From contig NC_057321.1 of the NCBI RefSeq assembly GCF_000687475.1, positions 1,798,001 to 1,862,000 on the forward strand: a stretch of 64,000 nt of DNA, read 5' to 3'. Origin of the DNA: Ustilaginoidea virens. Taxonomy: Eukaryota; Ascomycota; Sordariomycetes; Hypocreales; Clavicipitaceae. Below the pieces are notes generated by a model, which did not search any database, was not told the origin of the DNA, and was given only the letters and a program-made list of their open reading frames with translations. This document shows, piece by piece, positions 1 through 12,350 of this stretch; positions within the stretch are counted from its first letter, which is position 1; each line of letters starts with the position of its first letter. The position numbers and the translations under genes are program-made.

Positions 1-737
1 TCTTGGAGTGGCCAAGGAAGATATAAGAATAAATCCTACGACGCAGCATGTCGAGCTCAAGGTCCGTGTTTGACGATTTTGCGCTCCAGCTTTTATAAAT
101 CGCGTCTCCATGCCCTACGGTGTTTTTTTCTTTTCTTCTCGGCATCTGTGTTGACCAGTCTTCCAGGGTGATTATTACGAACAGGCAAGGTCTTGGCTGC
201 TCTCTCGTGGGTTCTAAGAGCGACGAGTGCAAGGAAAGCACAAGGAACGCGCTGCGGCAGCGGGCCAAAGGAAGCCAAATGTAGCAAAATGTAACGATAC
301 CTTGAAAACGGATTCGATCATGAGTCAAATCTTGTACATAAATGCACCCGAGATCCCATGAGTGTTTGCAAGTTGATGCCTTGGCATCAGTTGTATCTCA
401 CATTCCTGCGCTTATATACACCCTACAAGATAAACCCAGGGTATGCCCCCTTCCAAATCAAGTTTCGCATCTCCATGCAAATCTAGCTCTGCGCCATCTG
501 ATTCAAAAGTCGGAAAACGAAAAAAAAAAAACAGAGGCAGCAAGACAAAAACCATCAAGTCCCAAAAGAATACAACCAGGAGCCATGCATGTCGACACGT
601 TATTGTGTTTGCTGAGCAGCCTTATCCAGAAAAGGGTAAAAGAATAAAACCCCCCGCCTCTTTTGAAAGCAGTGTAAAACCATACCAGCGCAGTGAACAT
701 CAGTGACAGTTTCTTCTGCCCCAAAGCAACTAGGTTA
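1..737. other. gene-free left edge, downstream of swi1
   Basis: This stretch lies beyond the stop codon of swi1. The short open frames here are compositionally random and none resembles a known family. It probably holds the swi1 3' untranslated region and part of an intergenic space. A run of 11 A lies near 520-530. Nothing else is supported. Confidence 0.5.
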
Positions 738-3700
738 TTATCCGTCCAAGTTCAGTACGGCCGTTAGGTGCGGTAAAAGTCCATCCTTGGTCCATTCTGA
801 AGACTGCATCATCAGGCTTTCCATCAACATTTGCGGTGGCGGTAACAGACCTGCAATACCTGCAGGCCCGGCAGCTGAGGATTCTCGTGCCTTTTCAGCA
901 AGGCGACGCAAAAGCGAGGCCGCAACAACAACAATGTAGACGAGCTCCGGGTCTTTCCTGGCCGTTACACGGCTTCCCCCTCTTGCAAGTGCCGCTGGCT
1001 TCTCATACAATGCACTTAGCTCCTGTATCAGTTTCGCCAGATTTTGCGCCAGCCCATCTGCCGAGGTAAGAAACGCTCTTGCCAGATCGCACTCAGAACT
1101 GGAAATCAAAGAGACAATGATTTCTGCGGCCAACAGACCTTGCATCAAGAACGGTTTCCTGACTTCGTGCAGTGGCGGGACCTTGTCTCGGCGGAGCTGC
1201 TCCTTGGCCTTGTCGGGAATGGGGGAAATGGCGAGAGCAAACGCCCTGGTAAGCAGTTCGCTGCCCGAAGGTAGCGACGCGTCAGCCGTGAAAAGAGATT
1301 TATAAAACCCACGGTTTGGTACGTCTCGGGCTAATAGCTTGGCTAAGGCATCGACCGCATGTGGAAGATACAAATGAAGGCTCGGGTCATACTGTGAGAA
1401 GGTGAAGCTATCGTTCACCAGGACCGGACCCGGAACCGGGGCGAAGGCCAAGAGAAACTGCAGAAGACAGAGAGCTTGTTCCCGGCCCGGAATCTCCAAC
1501 GAGCCTGCAATGTTTGACAGCAGAATAACCATATCCTTCATCAAATCCAGAGTATTGCAGTGGGTGCGCAACAGCATGGTACGCGTGCCCATATACCGAA
1601 TAATAGAGCACAGCAATTTGACAACCACATCATCACACAAGACCAGGTGGTTGTCGTTGTGTTCCCCGGGAAATGATACGTTGCGTAGTATCGTCGTTAT
1701 GGAAATCAGTCTGTCGACTGCTCGGTCTAATTCGTACTCATCGCTACCAAATGCCGGTACACTCTTGATTGCGAGACGCTCGATACGGCAAGCACGCACG
1801 ACATCTTCGTACGGAGTCAACTGAATCTCGTCGCAAACCTCGACCGCATGCTCAAGAAGAAGGTCTAGCTGCGTGTCGGCACAATCCATCAGGGCTTCAA
1901 CCAAGTCATCGCAGGTCCTGAGATGCAAGAAGTGGGCTTGGATAGGTGACGATGAGATAATGACCAAAGTGTCGAGCGCCACGCGCACTTCGCCGTGGAG
2001 ATTGGATTGCAAGCTTCGAGTCAGAGCGGCAATATCGACGTTACCGAGCTCATTCACCGACGGAACAGTAGGCTCGCTTTTTTCCAGTTCGATACCGAGG
2101 AGCGCTGCAGCTCGTAGGTCGACTCCTCCATGTGTTGAAAGCTCCCGTGCGCAAGGGCTATAGTCCTGAGGTTTCGGGGGCATCCGAGGCAAGTGCGGCT
2201 CAGCAGAGACGGTAGGGTGGTGGCGGCCATCGACGGAAAGACTGCCCGGTCTATGGTGTATTGGCGATGGCAGGAAGTCGTGGGTTGCTGACGGGTCCGT
2301 ACTTCGCGACATGCTGCTATTCCTGGATGCCGGTATTGCGTTGGCATTTTGTGGGTGTGGCTGCTGATGAAGCTGTTGTTGTCCCTGCTGATGTTGCTGG
2401 GCATGATGGGGATGAGGCTGCTGTTGAGGCGGTTGAGATTGTTGCGGGGGTTGTGGTGCTGGAAACCCATTCACGGGAGCCTGACCTGGCTTCATGTGAG
2501 ACGACTGTTGCATTTGAGGTAGTTGTCCTGGCTGTAGCATCTGACCTTGGCTCAGTTGTTGTCCAGGCTGCATGTGCTTCTGAGAAGTTCCGGGCCCGCC
2601 CATTCCAACACCATGCTGCTGCATCATTCTTTGCTTGTGCTGTGCAATCCACGCCTCTTCAAACTTTATCAAGTTTCGCTCGTATATCTGTTTCAAGGTC
2701 GGGACCACGGTGGGAATTTGCGGCGGGAGTCCCAGAGCCTGTGCAATATGCGCCCAGCCGTTGACGGCAGCCACGGATTTATATCCTCCCTTGGCCTGAA
2801 CCAACTGAAACAAAACCACAAGGTTGACGGGTCGGTCAGCCACAACCGGATGCGGATCCAAGGGAAGTCCTCTTGCACTCATCAGCGCTGTCAAGTTTTT
2901 CATGAATTGCTCAGCATTAATGGAGCCCATAAGCCGCGGTTGTTGCCTCATGACACCTGGAGGCATCTGCCCATTGGGTATGGCAGGCACTTGTTGCTTT
3001 GGCATCATTCCGCGGCCCATGCTTGGCACTTGCATCTGCGCCGGCATCTGCATGTTGCCATGTAATTGCTGTTGAAGTCGCATCTGGTAAGCCGCCATCT
3101 TCTGCTGATCAGCAATGCTCGGTTGTCGCTGCTGACCGGGCGGCTGAGGCTGCTGCTGACCGAGCTGTGGCTGCAGTGTCGGTTGAGCCTGTTGTTGCAT
3201 CTGTTGATACATGTTAGGCATCATCTGATTCATGTGTTGCGGCATTTGTGCCATTTGCTGGGGCATCATCTGGCCAATGCCAGCACCCGCACCAAGCATC
3301 GCGTTTGGGTTGGGTGATGGCCTAGGATTAGAGGGCGATTGCGCAAAGGCCGGGTTGTAGGCTGACGGCAAGTTTTGCATGTATTGAGTCGGCTGTGGGG
3401 TGCCATGATCGGAGGGGATTGGCGATGTTTGGGTGCCGCCAAACTGCTGGGGACCAGGCGAAAAGGGATGAGGTGAAGCAGTAGCTACTCTCTGGGGGAC
3501 GTTGCCTGGCCGCATCTGGTTACCCATGATGGGAGACGGGCTGGCATTGGCAGAGCCGTTAGCTTGGATATGAGAGAACTGGGCAGGGTTCTGTTGTGGA
3601 ATGGCACCGCCGCCGGGTTGAAACGCAGGAAAGGTTTGTTGCTGCGGCGTCTCGGAACGCGACGGCGGTTGCATGCCAGAATTTTGGCCTGGCGAGCCAG

Positions 3701-3995
3701 CGACACTATCGTCACGAGGACGGGGGCGCTTCGATGGAATTACCGAGTTGGTAGTGTAGAGAGGGTTTTGGTTCGGGTTCGAGTTCTGATATGCCGGCGA
3801 GCCGTGGCGCATAGGGCCATTCTGCAAACCAGCCATCTGTTGTTGCTGGTTGGGAAATTGGCCAGGGTTGAACTGACCCGGGTTGGCCAAAAAGGCAGAG
3901 GGGTCCATCATAGCACCGGCGGCGTTGGGATCGTTTATGTGAGGGAAGCCGTTTCCATTGTAGTTGGGGACGGCGTCGTTCATCCAGGCGCTCAT
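738..3995 (-). CDS. swi1: SWI/SNF chromatin-remodelling complex ARID subunit Swi1
   Basis: Single-exon gene, 1085 aa, read on the minus strand from an ATG whose N-terminus (MSAWMNDAVPNYNGNGF) looks like other fungal Swi1 starts. Residues 1-350 are low complexity, rich in Gln, Pro, Asn and Met, as is typical of Swi1 and ARID1 proteins. An ARID/BRIGHT DNA-binding domain lies at about 358-455 (from NAEQFMKNLTALM to IKFEEAWIAQHKQRM). A second Q/P/H-rich linker follows at about 460-600. The C-terminal 450 residues are helical and armadillo-like, carrying the conserved region that follows ARID in fungal Swi1. By family, it targets the ATP-dependent SWI/SNF remodeller to promoters in the nucleus. 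The Q-rich half has long antisense open frames that are composition artefacts. The gene is preceded by an unusually long gene-free region. Confidence 0.9.
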   Translation of the reverse strand: MSAWMNDAVPNYNGNGFPHINDPNAAGAMMDPSAFLANPGQFNPGQFPNQQQQMAGLQNGPMRHGSPAYQNSNPNQNPLYTTNSVIPSKRPRPRDDSVAGSPGQNSGMQPPSRSETPQQQTFPAFQPGGGAIPQQNPAQFSHIQANGSANASPSPIMGNQMRPGNVPQRVATASPHPFSPGPQQFGGTQTSPIPSDHGTPQPTQYMQNLPSAYNPAFAQSPSNPRPSPNPNAMLGAGAGIGQMMPQQMAQMPQHMNQMMPNMYQQMQQQAQPTLQPQLGQQQPQPPGQQRQPSIADQQKMAAYQMRLQQQLHGNMQMPAQMQVPSMGRGMMPKQQVPAIPNGQMPPGVMRQQPRLMGSINAEQFMKNLTALMSARGLPLDPHPVVADRPVNLVVLFQLVQAKGGYKSVAAVNGWAHIAQALGLPPQIPTVVPTLKQIYERNLIKFEEAWIAQHKQRMMQQHGVGMGGPGTSQKHMQPGQQLSQGQMLQPGQLPQMQQSSHMKPGQAPVNGFPAPQPPQQSQPPQQQPHPHHAQQHQQGQQQLHQQPHPQNANAIPASRNSSMSRSTDPSATHDFLPSPIHHRPGSLSVDGRHHPTVSAEPHLPRMPPKPQDYSPCARELSTHGGVDLRAAALLGIELEKSEPTVPSVNELGNVDIAALTRSLQSNLHGEVRVALDTLVIISSSPIQAHFLHLRTCDDLVEALMDCADTQLDLLLEHAVEVCDEIQLTPYEDVVRACRIERLAIKSVPAFGSDEYELDRAVDRLISITTILRNVSFPGEHNDNHLVLCDDVVVKLLCSIIRYMGTRTMLLRTHCNTLDLMKDMVILLSNIAGSLEIPGREQALCLLQFLLAFAPVPGPVLVNDSFTFSQYDPSLHLYLPHAVDALAKLLARDVPNRGFYKSLFTADASLPSGSELLTRAFALAISPIPDKAKEQLRRDKVPPLHEVRKPFLMQGLLAAEIIVSLISSSECDLARAFLTSADGLAQNLAKLIQELSALYEKPAALARGGSRVTARKDPELVYIVVVAASLLRRLAEKARESSAAGPAGIAGLLPPPQMLMESLMMQSSEWTKDGLLPHLTAVLNLDG

Positions 3996-6900
3996 GGCGA
4001 CGGCCCCGACAGGCTTTGCGCAACGTCAGCGATCAGCAAAATCACGGATAGAAACCCATTGAAGGGCGCAGGGACAAGTCGCGATGGGGCCGTGTCACGA
4101 CCACGGCATGTGGTGATGAATAGGACGAGTCGCGTCGCGGGTTGGCGGGATATTGTGTGTGGTGTGCGGTGCGTGTGGTGTCTGGGGGGGGGGGGGGAAT
4201 GAGCAGGCAAGACGGGGCCCGGGGGCAAGGTTTCCAGAGCCAGAGGCAGGAAAAAGCCACTTCGAGCAGAGTCCAGCGCTGGCAGACACCTAGCGGGCTG
4301 GCACTAGAGCAACAAAGCTGGTCTGGTCGGACTGGTCTGGTAGCAATCACCAGCACGGTTGGTAGGGGCGTAGCGAACGGGAAATCCCAGACACCAGAAC
4401 GGAAGGGCAGCAGGGAGAGGGTAGAGTACTGATTGGGCAGCACTCGGAAAGGAGAGCGAGCAAGTGCCAGCAAGCAACACGGGGCGAAATGAAAGGATGT
4501 CTAGTCTGGTAGGCTGGACAGTCCTGAGCTTAGCAGCGAGCACCGCCCCAGCACAAAAGAAACATCGAGTTGTGGCGGGTGCTCAGGTGCTCGTGCAGGC
4601 CCGGGGAGGCGAGGCGAGGCGAGAGGGAGAGGCTGGGGCAGGTAATATTGGCCAGTTGACCTTTCGGGGAATTGCAGTGGCGAGGACAAACCAGACCGAC
4701 CACAGGAGGAGGCGGGAGAAACTGGGAGGGCAGGGTCAATGGGGTGGGGGGAAGAGGGCCGGAGGGACACGAAAAGAGAGAGGTACGGAGTACCTGACCT
4801 TGGTGTGCGGGTGTGCAAAAGGACTTGACAAGCGTACCTAGGAGACAAAATACGTACGGGATACTGTATCCGTGTCACCAGCACCAGCCTAGGAGGGGCG
4901 CACGACAAGGGAGCCCACAACCGAAGGGGCTACCAAAGCGGCAGAGTAGGACCGCGGTTTTGCCACGGCGATGTCTGCACTCTGGTCTCTGAACCATAGA
5001 GCCAAAAGAAAGAAGAAGAAAAAAATCTATGGCCAGGAGCCGCCAGATGCACCTGAGAGACGGTCAGGTCAATAGAGGGGCCAAAGGAAGTATGGACGGA
5101 TGGGCGCCCGAGTCTAGGTGGATGCTGCAACGTGAACTAGCTGCTGTAGCCAGCTGTGCGAGAAGAAATTTTGGCTTTAGCCAGCAACTCCAGTGCTTCC
5201 AGGCGACACACACGTCGACCTCAAGGACCAAGGAGGCCTTGTTTGGTCCGAAGAGGCTGTGCGGGTCACGAGACGGATATTGTGACTGGAGTAAGCCGTG
5301 CTGCTGTCTGTTCGTGTGGTCGACGGGGTCGTTGGGCCAAGCCCGAGGAGGGGGGGGGGTGTTCAGGGCGAAGGAGGTCTGGTGGGAAAGCCTGCGAGGA
5401 AGCCGTGGCAGCAAGCAGCGACAACTGCACCAAGCTATCCGGACTTGTGAGTGGGCAGCATTGCTTTCAGAATCTCCCAGACGCCGGCTTGCTTTTCGCT
5501 CGACCTTTTGTTGACACGCGGTTGCAGTTCCACAGGCAAATTTCGCTCCTGCCCGCACGCCTCGAGTCCTTTATCGAGACTAGCGCAGGCTCGCCCCACC
5601 TGTTGCGGCTAATTCCGGCTGATATCAAACCAATAAAAGCTGCAAGTTAGTGCCAAGTTAGTGAGCAATCAAGTCCGTTAGCCAAAGCGCATCCAGGACT
5701 ACCAAGTCTTAACAGAAAGCCTCGCCGACCATCCTCGCATTATCGGCCCTATACCACATCGGTAATCGCTTGCTTGGGAAAGCCGCAGGCCGCATTGGAT
5801 AAGGAAAACCGCCGAATCCAACATGGCACAAGTAACAGCAGTCCGTGTGCATGGTGGGAACTTGTTTGTCGGCGAAGTCAGGGTTAATGAGTGACCTATT
5901 ACCTGCTGATTGCTAGTTCGGAAGCAGACTCTTCCAGTGTTGTTGGATAATGATCATGTGCTCAAGGGAATAATGTATTCTTTGGCGGGTCAGCTCTGGG
6001 GACGTAGATGTGCTTCGGCCCGTCCTGAAACGCTCTTGTATGCTTCTGTCTGGGATCCTGGAAATAATGCCAGAACAGCGCCACGGGCACCACGTTCTCT
6101 GGCATTTCGTCGACTTTTCCGCGTCTGGTCCATTATTGGGGCTGTGGCTGCAGCGGCTTGCGACCCTAGCAAAAGATTTGCTTTCCCTGTTGCAGAGACA
6201 GCACACCGGCTTCTTCGTCTTGGGACAGAAATTGGCTCGTAACAGGGCTACAAGTCCTCTGCTCCTGCCTCTGGCGGTATCTTGTGTCGATTCGGGGGGG
6301 GGGGGACAAAGATGAAAGAATTGGGCCGCTGGTCGGAAGATAAAATGACCAATGTTGTTTGTTGGCAATCATATGGCGCATCGATCCAAGCACAGCATAC
6401 TCCGTAGGGCTGGCGAGAAGCACACCACTTCGGCACCCACCTCCTCAACAAGGCGTGGCGGGTTTCTGCTCAAGGGAGATACCGAAAAGTTGGTGTAAGG
6501 GGGAAGCAAGATTGACGAGCGCAAATTTAAAGCTGGAGCTTTGGTAGCAACAGCCTGCCGAACTGACTGTCCTTGCCGTCAGGCCCAAGACGAGGGAGGA
6601 TAGCTCCAGTCGTCGATGTCGTATGAACGGTTGGCTGGCTGATAGCACGTTTTGGGCTTGCAGCTGCATGGCCCGCAGACGGCCCCACAGAGCGCAAGGC
6701 AATGCGGCAGCACCCAGACATTATTAGCTATGTTGGGCAAGTAAGGATAAAACCCACCACCGCCTCTCCCATAGCACGAAGCAGACCGTCGTCGCAATGT
6801 CTCGGGGCGTGGAAGAGTAATTGACGGAAATCCCACACGAAGGCGCTAATGATAGACTTGATGCCGGCGGCGCTGCTTTCGACCTGGTTTGTCCCTCCAG

Positions 6901-9779
6901 CTGGTTGCGAGTCGTGACTGGCAAGGTGGGATAGAAATGACGGTAATCTCGGGACGTGATTCGCGGGCCATGCCTGCCAATAATGCCAAGCTGTTGTAGA
7001 CCAACCAGGCCCCCTCGATGAAGGAGCACTGCAGTACGTAGTAGCTTGAGGGCTGCACGCCCGTGCTGCGGGGAATTGGTGGCAGTTTCCAGAGAGAGAC
7101 TCAGAGGTCACAGGCGACCAGACTTGACTGGGCAGGGCAGGGCACCACTGTGAGGCCTGGGGTTGGCGGGGGCCGCCGTTTGCTGCCGCTTCCTGCCTCT
7201 CTGCCTCTTTTGCCTTTCCTGCCTTCCTGGCTCGCTGCGCAAGGGATTCCTGGACGGAGACTGACCGACCAAAACCCCTGTCGCACTTGGGCTTGGGCCC
7301 AGCTGTCTCTGCTCATCCGCTCTTTCCATGCTTCATGGCCACGTCGACAAACGGGGTCGGCTGCTTTGCCTTGTGTCCGGTTCGTGCAGCTGAGTTGGGT
7401 GCTATTCCATCTCGATCTTCCCGGATTGTCTCCCCTTTTTGCCAACAAAACAACCAAAAGCTGGTCGAGAATGAAGCAACATGGTTATCAGCGAGATGTG
7501 TTCACCACTCGGCCGTGCTGAATTGCTCGCAGTGGGGTGGGTGTAAGTGCTGTCCAATCTGACGGGTAGCGAGAGGATGAGCGAGGAGCATCAGCGGATT
7601 CGCATCATCGGAAAGGCAAGCCAGGAAAAAGGGAACCACGGCAAAACAGGAAGAGAGGAATCTTGGATCTGGCGGGAAAAAGGGAAAGAAAAGAAAAACA
7701 AGAAAAGAAAACGAAGAGATGAAGTGGCTGCAAGAAACGAGGAAGGGGGGAAAAAGGTTTTAGTTATGCGAGTGACCTCAGCCGCCGAAGCCTGGCCCTT
7801 TCAATCATCCAAGGCGATGAAAGACCCAGCCCGTTGGCCACACACTGCTGCTGTTTTCTGGGGGAGGGGGTGGTGGTTCTTTTATTTTTACTTTTATTTT
7901 CATTTGTTTATTTTTTTATTCCTGCCAATTGATGGTTTTTTTTTTTTTTTTTTTTTTTGTTGTTGCTGCAAACTCGTACGGCTTTGGAAAGGATAACATT
8001 TGCCTTGTGAGGGAAAGACGGGTCGGGTCGGGCTTTGCTCGTGGATTTTACCTCGCCATTCCAGCCCACCCATCCACCCGACCTTGATCTTCACGCTTCA
8101 CCTGTTTTCCACGCACTTTCCTTTCAGAGCCACAAGCAGCGAGTGTTTCATTGTCAAGTTCGATTTGGTTTGTTTTCCCCTCCAGCCGTTCAGCCAGTTG
8201 CCTGTGCTTGCTTCTGAATCGGGCTTCCGGGATGGTGGCTCGTTAGATTAGCTTGTGGTTCTTTCCCTGCGCACCGATATTGGCGTCCCGCTGTTGCCAA
8301 TGTCCACCTCTGTCCTGGCTCCTGGTCTCGCAAGGTTTCTTTCGTGATGATGAATTAGATTGCTTGCTTGGGCCATTGTGCTCGCGGCTCACCTCACTGA
8401 TTAGACCCGCTCAATGGTTTCCCCCATCGTCTGACTTCTAAGGACTCAGTGCATGACTACCTTTGATGCTCCATAGATGATGGCCCGAGATTGCAAGGAA
8501 CTGGGCAGTGGGGGTTGATCTGGGTCACTGAGTGACTCCAGTCCCACGCCGGATCCTCTTCTACTATTTGGAGCGGGACTTTTTAGCTCTGGCAAGTTCC
8601 CAATTTCCATTAGGTTGGACAATGTAATGTCTGCTCCAGCCCAATTTGCCATCTTTGCGTCGGTCACATAGCCAGACACATGGATCTAACTGTTCGCAGC
8701 CCTTTGCGTTCTCGTCAATCTTTCCATTCGTCTCTTCATATGTTCGCATCTGTAGAGCGTCTTGCTATTTCCCCTCTCCCTGACGGTTAACCATGTTCAT
8801 GTCTGGTTGATGGGCGTTTGTGCAACCCACCCCCACATTTGAGTTCCGTTGGTGGCAACAAGCCATGACTAGCACCAGGAGACGCTTACCAATAACTTTG
8901 ATTCACAAAGTGCTCCCCGAAGATCCATCAGACGAGTTATCATTGACAGTACGGAATAGTCCGTTCAAGAAGGTGGATGCGATATGCGGCTGGAGGCGCA
9001 GTGAACGAAGCGAAACCCGTTCAGCAGCTATCAGTGAAGTCGCCAAATGCGCTAGCGCCTGGCAACTTGTTTACCGAAAAAAGGTCAATAAATGAGGCAG
9101 GCACCTAGCGTTCAGGAACGTACCTACCTCCTTGGCAGGTACCTGTCTGGCCCCTGTTGGGGAATAGAATAGCTGCCTCACATTCGAGAGAGAAAAAGAT
9201 GCACAACCGTAAAATAGAACGAGTCAGTGGAGGGAAAAGCAGCTCGATGAGCCGAGATGACCTATTTTTTTGTCGTTTTGACTCCGCGCCTGCTACTGGG
9301 ACACCTTACACCCCCTCCCCCCCCCCCACATTTCACCACATCTTCCAGTGTCAATTGCCCTCAGGCTCTACTAGCAATCCTCGCAAATCGAAAGCGGAGG
9401 TGCCTGACTTGTCCATAATATGTACCAAACACCGAACACCGAACACCGAACGTGCCTTACACAAACTCAGTCAGGGACAGAAGGCTTCATGTTACGTTTT
9501 TGGACGGGTGTAATAGTGGGATCCCGCCTGGGTATAATCCGCCTTTTCTCTTGCCATGTCCTCTGGAAAAACACCCAATCCCCCTCCTGTTGCTCTGCCC
9601 CTACTTGGTATTATTGAGAAACATTTGCAGAACTTGTTGCGTCGCATTGCAAACGATCTTGAGTGACAGCACAGTCGGCATCAAGACAAATCACTACAGG
9701 CACCACAGAGCAGACATGCTGCAAACAGACGCAAATTGACCTGAAAACGAACACCTTTGGATAAGATACAAGAGCCTGG
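3996..9779. other. 5.8 kb gene-free region between swi1 and utp6
   Basis: No open frame here resembles a known protein and I could not chain exons with plausible splice sites. It contains a 12-G run at about 4187-4198, another G run at about 6295-6304, purine-rich DNA at 7620-7760, T-rich DNA from 7878 ending in a 23-T run at 7936-7958, and AGGTACCT-like sequence at 9105-9145. Two copies of the repeated 9-mer TACGGAGTA occur at 4784-4792 and 6398-6406. A long swi1 5' untranslated leader, the utp6 3' end and regulatory DNA are the likely content. A lineage-specific or non-coding RNA gene cannot be excluded. Confidence 0.5.
7936..7958. repeat. 23-T homopolymer
   Basis: Uninterrupted run of 23 T, preceded by about 55 bases of T-rich sequence from 7878. 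It lies in the long gene-free region upstream of swi1. Possible nucleosome-excluding tract or a polyA tail on the minus strand; no flanking element was seen. Confidence 0.85.
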
Positions 9780-11051
9780 TCATGAAATATCCAATTTGCC
9801 CCTCATATGCTCCAATACCTGACGGATGCCAGCGTCAAGATCACCCCAGGCCAAATATCCGTCTATCCACTCCGCTGTTTTACGGCTGAGCTCTGCCTTG
9901 TCTGCCGTTGTCTCCATTTTCTCATCCAAGCGTGTCAACACGTCACGCAACCCTCTCGGGAAGTCCGCAGTATTGGGTGCCACACCAGCAATCGGGTGTC
10001 TGATGTAGCAACTGCAGGCAGACGGGTGATTCGGAAACTGCTTCTCGAGAGCGTCCAGTACATGCTGGGTGACCTTGGGCTGTACCGATAGCTTCCTGAA
10101 GGAAGCAAACATGAAAAAGAATATCTCTGCGACTTGGGCCGAGTAAAATCCTTGATTGGCTGCTATGTCAAAAATGGCCATTGGTATGGCGCCGTCCATG
10201 GCGGGATTGGACTTGAGTTGTTCGCTTGCCCGCTTATCAATAATTCGAGCCTGCGTCTTGGAGGGTTCCGGGAGCACGCTGCCGTCGTCGTCGTCGTCGT
10301 CGTCGTCTTCACTGTCCACGATGCGGAGTTCATCGTCATCGTCTACCCGGTCAGGTCGTAGGGCGTCAGCTCCCTTGGTTTCCTTGCGCTTGTCCACTTT
10401 GACCAGCCATTCCATTTCGCATTTCGCATACTCCACCCAGAGTCTGCAATCCTTGGTGCAGAATCGGCAGCCTCTCATGAAGAAGCCTCTTGCAGAAGCC
10501 ATGTCGCCATTTCGAGCGGATCGTCGGCCGGCCATCACCCACATGTCCACATCGGTGGGCATCATGCGCAAGGCCCTCGTCATTGTCTTGCGCCAGCGCT
10601 TGGAGGCCTTGACGCTGGCCGTGTAGGACAGGTATTCGCGCCATAGCTCGCCGCTGCCGGGATGTCTATTGACAGCTCGTTCATAGATGGACATGACACG
10701 ATTTTGTCCCGCATGCGCAGAAGTCAGCTGGTGGATTTTGAGGCGTTTGCATCGTTTATTTCGCAGTGTTTCCAGCGATTGCTCCCAGGTGGCCAATGTT
10801 GACCAGTCGGACGGCGTGTTTCCTGGTGAGAGGACTCTGTGCTCGTGCTCATTGCGTTTTTGTACAATGGTCCGTATTTCGTCCTTTGGTGATGAGACTT
10901 GTTTAGCATTGCGGCATGAAATCAGTCAAAGGACGCTCGAGTGCTGACCAAGCGTACGCACCTTGGAGAATATTTGCTTCTCCTCCCATTCTCTCAGTTG
11001 TGGAACCGAGCGTTCGAGGTAAAACCTCGCCTTTTCAGCTACACCAGCCAT
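9780..11051 (-). CDS. utp6: U3 small nucleolar RNA-associated protein 6 (Utp6), HAT-repeat protein
   Basis: Two exons in transcript order: 11051-10962 and 10883-9780, with a 78-bp intron (GTGCGTAC...AAAG). The protein is 397 aa. The N-terminus starts MAGVAEKARFYLERSVPQL and runs across the splice into DEIRTIVQKRNEHEHRVL, the conserved Utp6 opening. Half-a-TPR (HAT) helices follow (for example RVMSIYERAVNRHPGSGELW and ARGFFMRGCRFC). A nine-Asp run sits in the middle, encoded by a GTC/GAC trinucleotide array at about 10281-10308. By family, Utp6 is part of the UtpB subcomplex of the small-subunit processome and is needed for early 18S rRNA processing in the nucleolus. It is divergent with cwh43. 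The large exon by itself has no ATG near its start, so the short first exon decides the start. Confidence 0.92.
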
Positions 11052-12350
11052 TACCGTCCCTTTTTTCGGTCGGGGCTGAGCCAAGGAAGTGAGTCGGTAA
11101 CTCTGGCCCGTTGGGGTGAGAAATATGGTGGCACCAATTTGTTCCGTGCCTAATTTTTTTTTGCCTGTCTTCTTTTTCTTTCATTCATTTTTCTGGTGTG
11201 GTAAAGAAGATGATTAGGCTGCTCGATGTGAGACTTTTTAGTGGAGTATTTGTTCTTAGTCATCAGCCTTGCGTCTTGCGTCGCCGACTTGCATCCTGTC
11301 AACCTTTGTAGTAGGATTATAGTAGGATTTGAAAAGCATTGTTTTTCTTAGCCGCCAGATCAGATAGTCGCTCGTTCGGCCAATTGTAGCCAAGCCCAGC
11401 GTTCGAAGAGCCGAAAACATCGAAATAGTCATTATTGTTGTTACCTGCATGCAGTATCGGACAGGTTCGGGTTCTCTTCCTTGGGGTTTAGCTACCCGAC
11501 ACCAGGACCACTCCGTCCTCGATTCCCACTTTGAAAATGCCTCCCGACATTTACAGCAACATGGCATCTAGCTGCTCGCTCAGGCGCTTGTCATCCGTTT
11601 TTAGCGTTACTTTGAACACCGGCGTAAAGATATGAGCTTCCTACGCAGCCAGCGCCGCCTTTACAGGAGTGTCCATCGACAGGCTTGTATCTCCAACGTC
11701 AGGTACCAGCCTGAAACAAGGGAATTGTCTCGATATTTCTCATAAGAAATTTCCTTGGCAGCCATTCTCCGAGACACCTCGAACTAACAGAGAAAACGAT
11801 CCACCAATTGGCACCCATTCCACACAAGTCTGACCCTCAAGCGTCCATCCTTGCAATGCAGACTGTCTACTAGCTCAGCCCATTTCCAGGTGCAACAAGG
11901 CCACCAGGAAAAAAGCCCCTGTCCCTGTCGGTGTTACTCTTGGCCAGACTTTTCCAAAAGGCTGCCTTGCCACATCTCCTAACTGTTTCTCCTACTCCGT
12001 AGCATTTCCAGAGATACCGCTGGTCACGTGGCTGGGCGCCGCTGAAGTTGTGCCCCTGTGTTCATGTTGCTTGTTTGGAGCCAGCCCCTACTATTGTAGG
12101 TACCTGGTACGGTTGACAGTTGGTGCGGGCGCCGTCAATTGATCAAATCAATAGCTCCCGAGGCTCCGAGGCTTGTTAACCAGCCACAACTCCAAATCTT
12201 ACCGTTGCTGACTTTCATCTCGTGTCGTTCCTTTGATCCCTTTCTAGCTACCCTTTGCACATGTCGGGCATAATTCCGGATGGTGTTTGAATTCCTTGTC
12301 TTCCACACCCCCCTCACTCGCTCGATCTTTCTTTGCCGTTGGCTGTCGCC
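11052..12350. promoter_or_regulatory. divergent intergenic region utp6 / cwh43
   Basis: About 1.3 kb separates two divergently transcribed genes, so it must hold both promoters. It contains a copy of the 9-mer TACTCCGTA at 11993-12001, a CACGTG E-box near 12025, and TAGGTACCTGGTAC at about 12097-12110. No convincing gene was found inside. Confidence 0.5.

Noticed and set aside
3564..4202. 212-codon plus-strand open frame antisense to the swi1 N-terminus
   Set aside because: Overlaps the conserved minus-strand swi1 gene; composition reflects antisense of Gln/Pro-rich codons, with no family resemblance.
7063..7996. Two plus-strand open frames of about 150 codons
   Set aside because: Low-complexity, biased composition (Lys/Glu-rich then Phe-rich from the poly-T tract), no domain and no splice partners.
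8446..8679. 77-codon minus-strand frame with fairly protein-like sequence
   Set aside because: No splice-linked partners or family match; too short to call without support.
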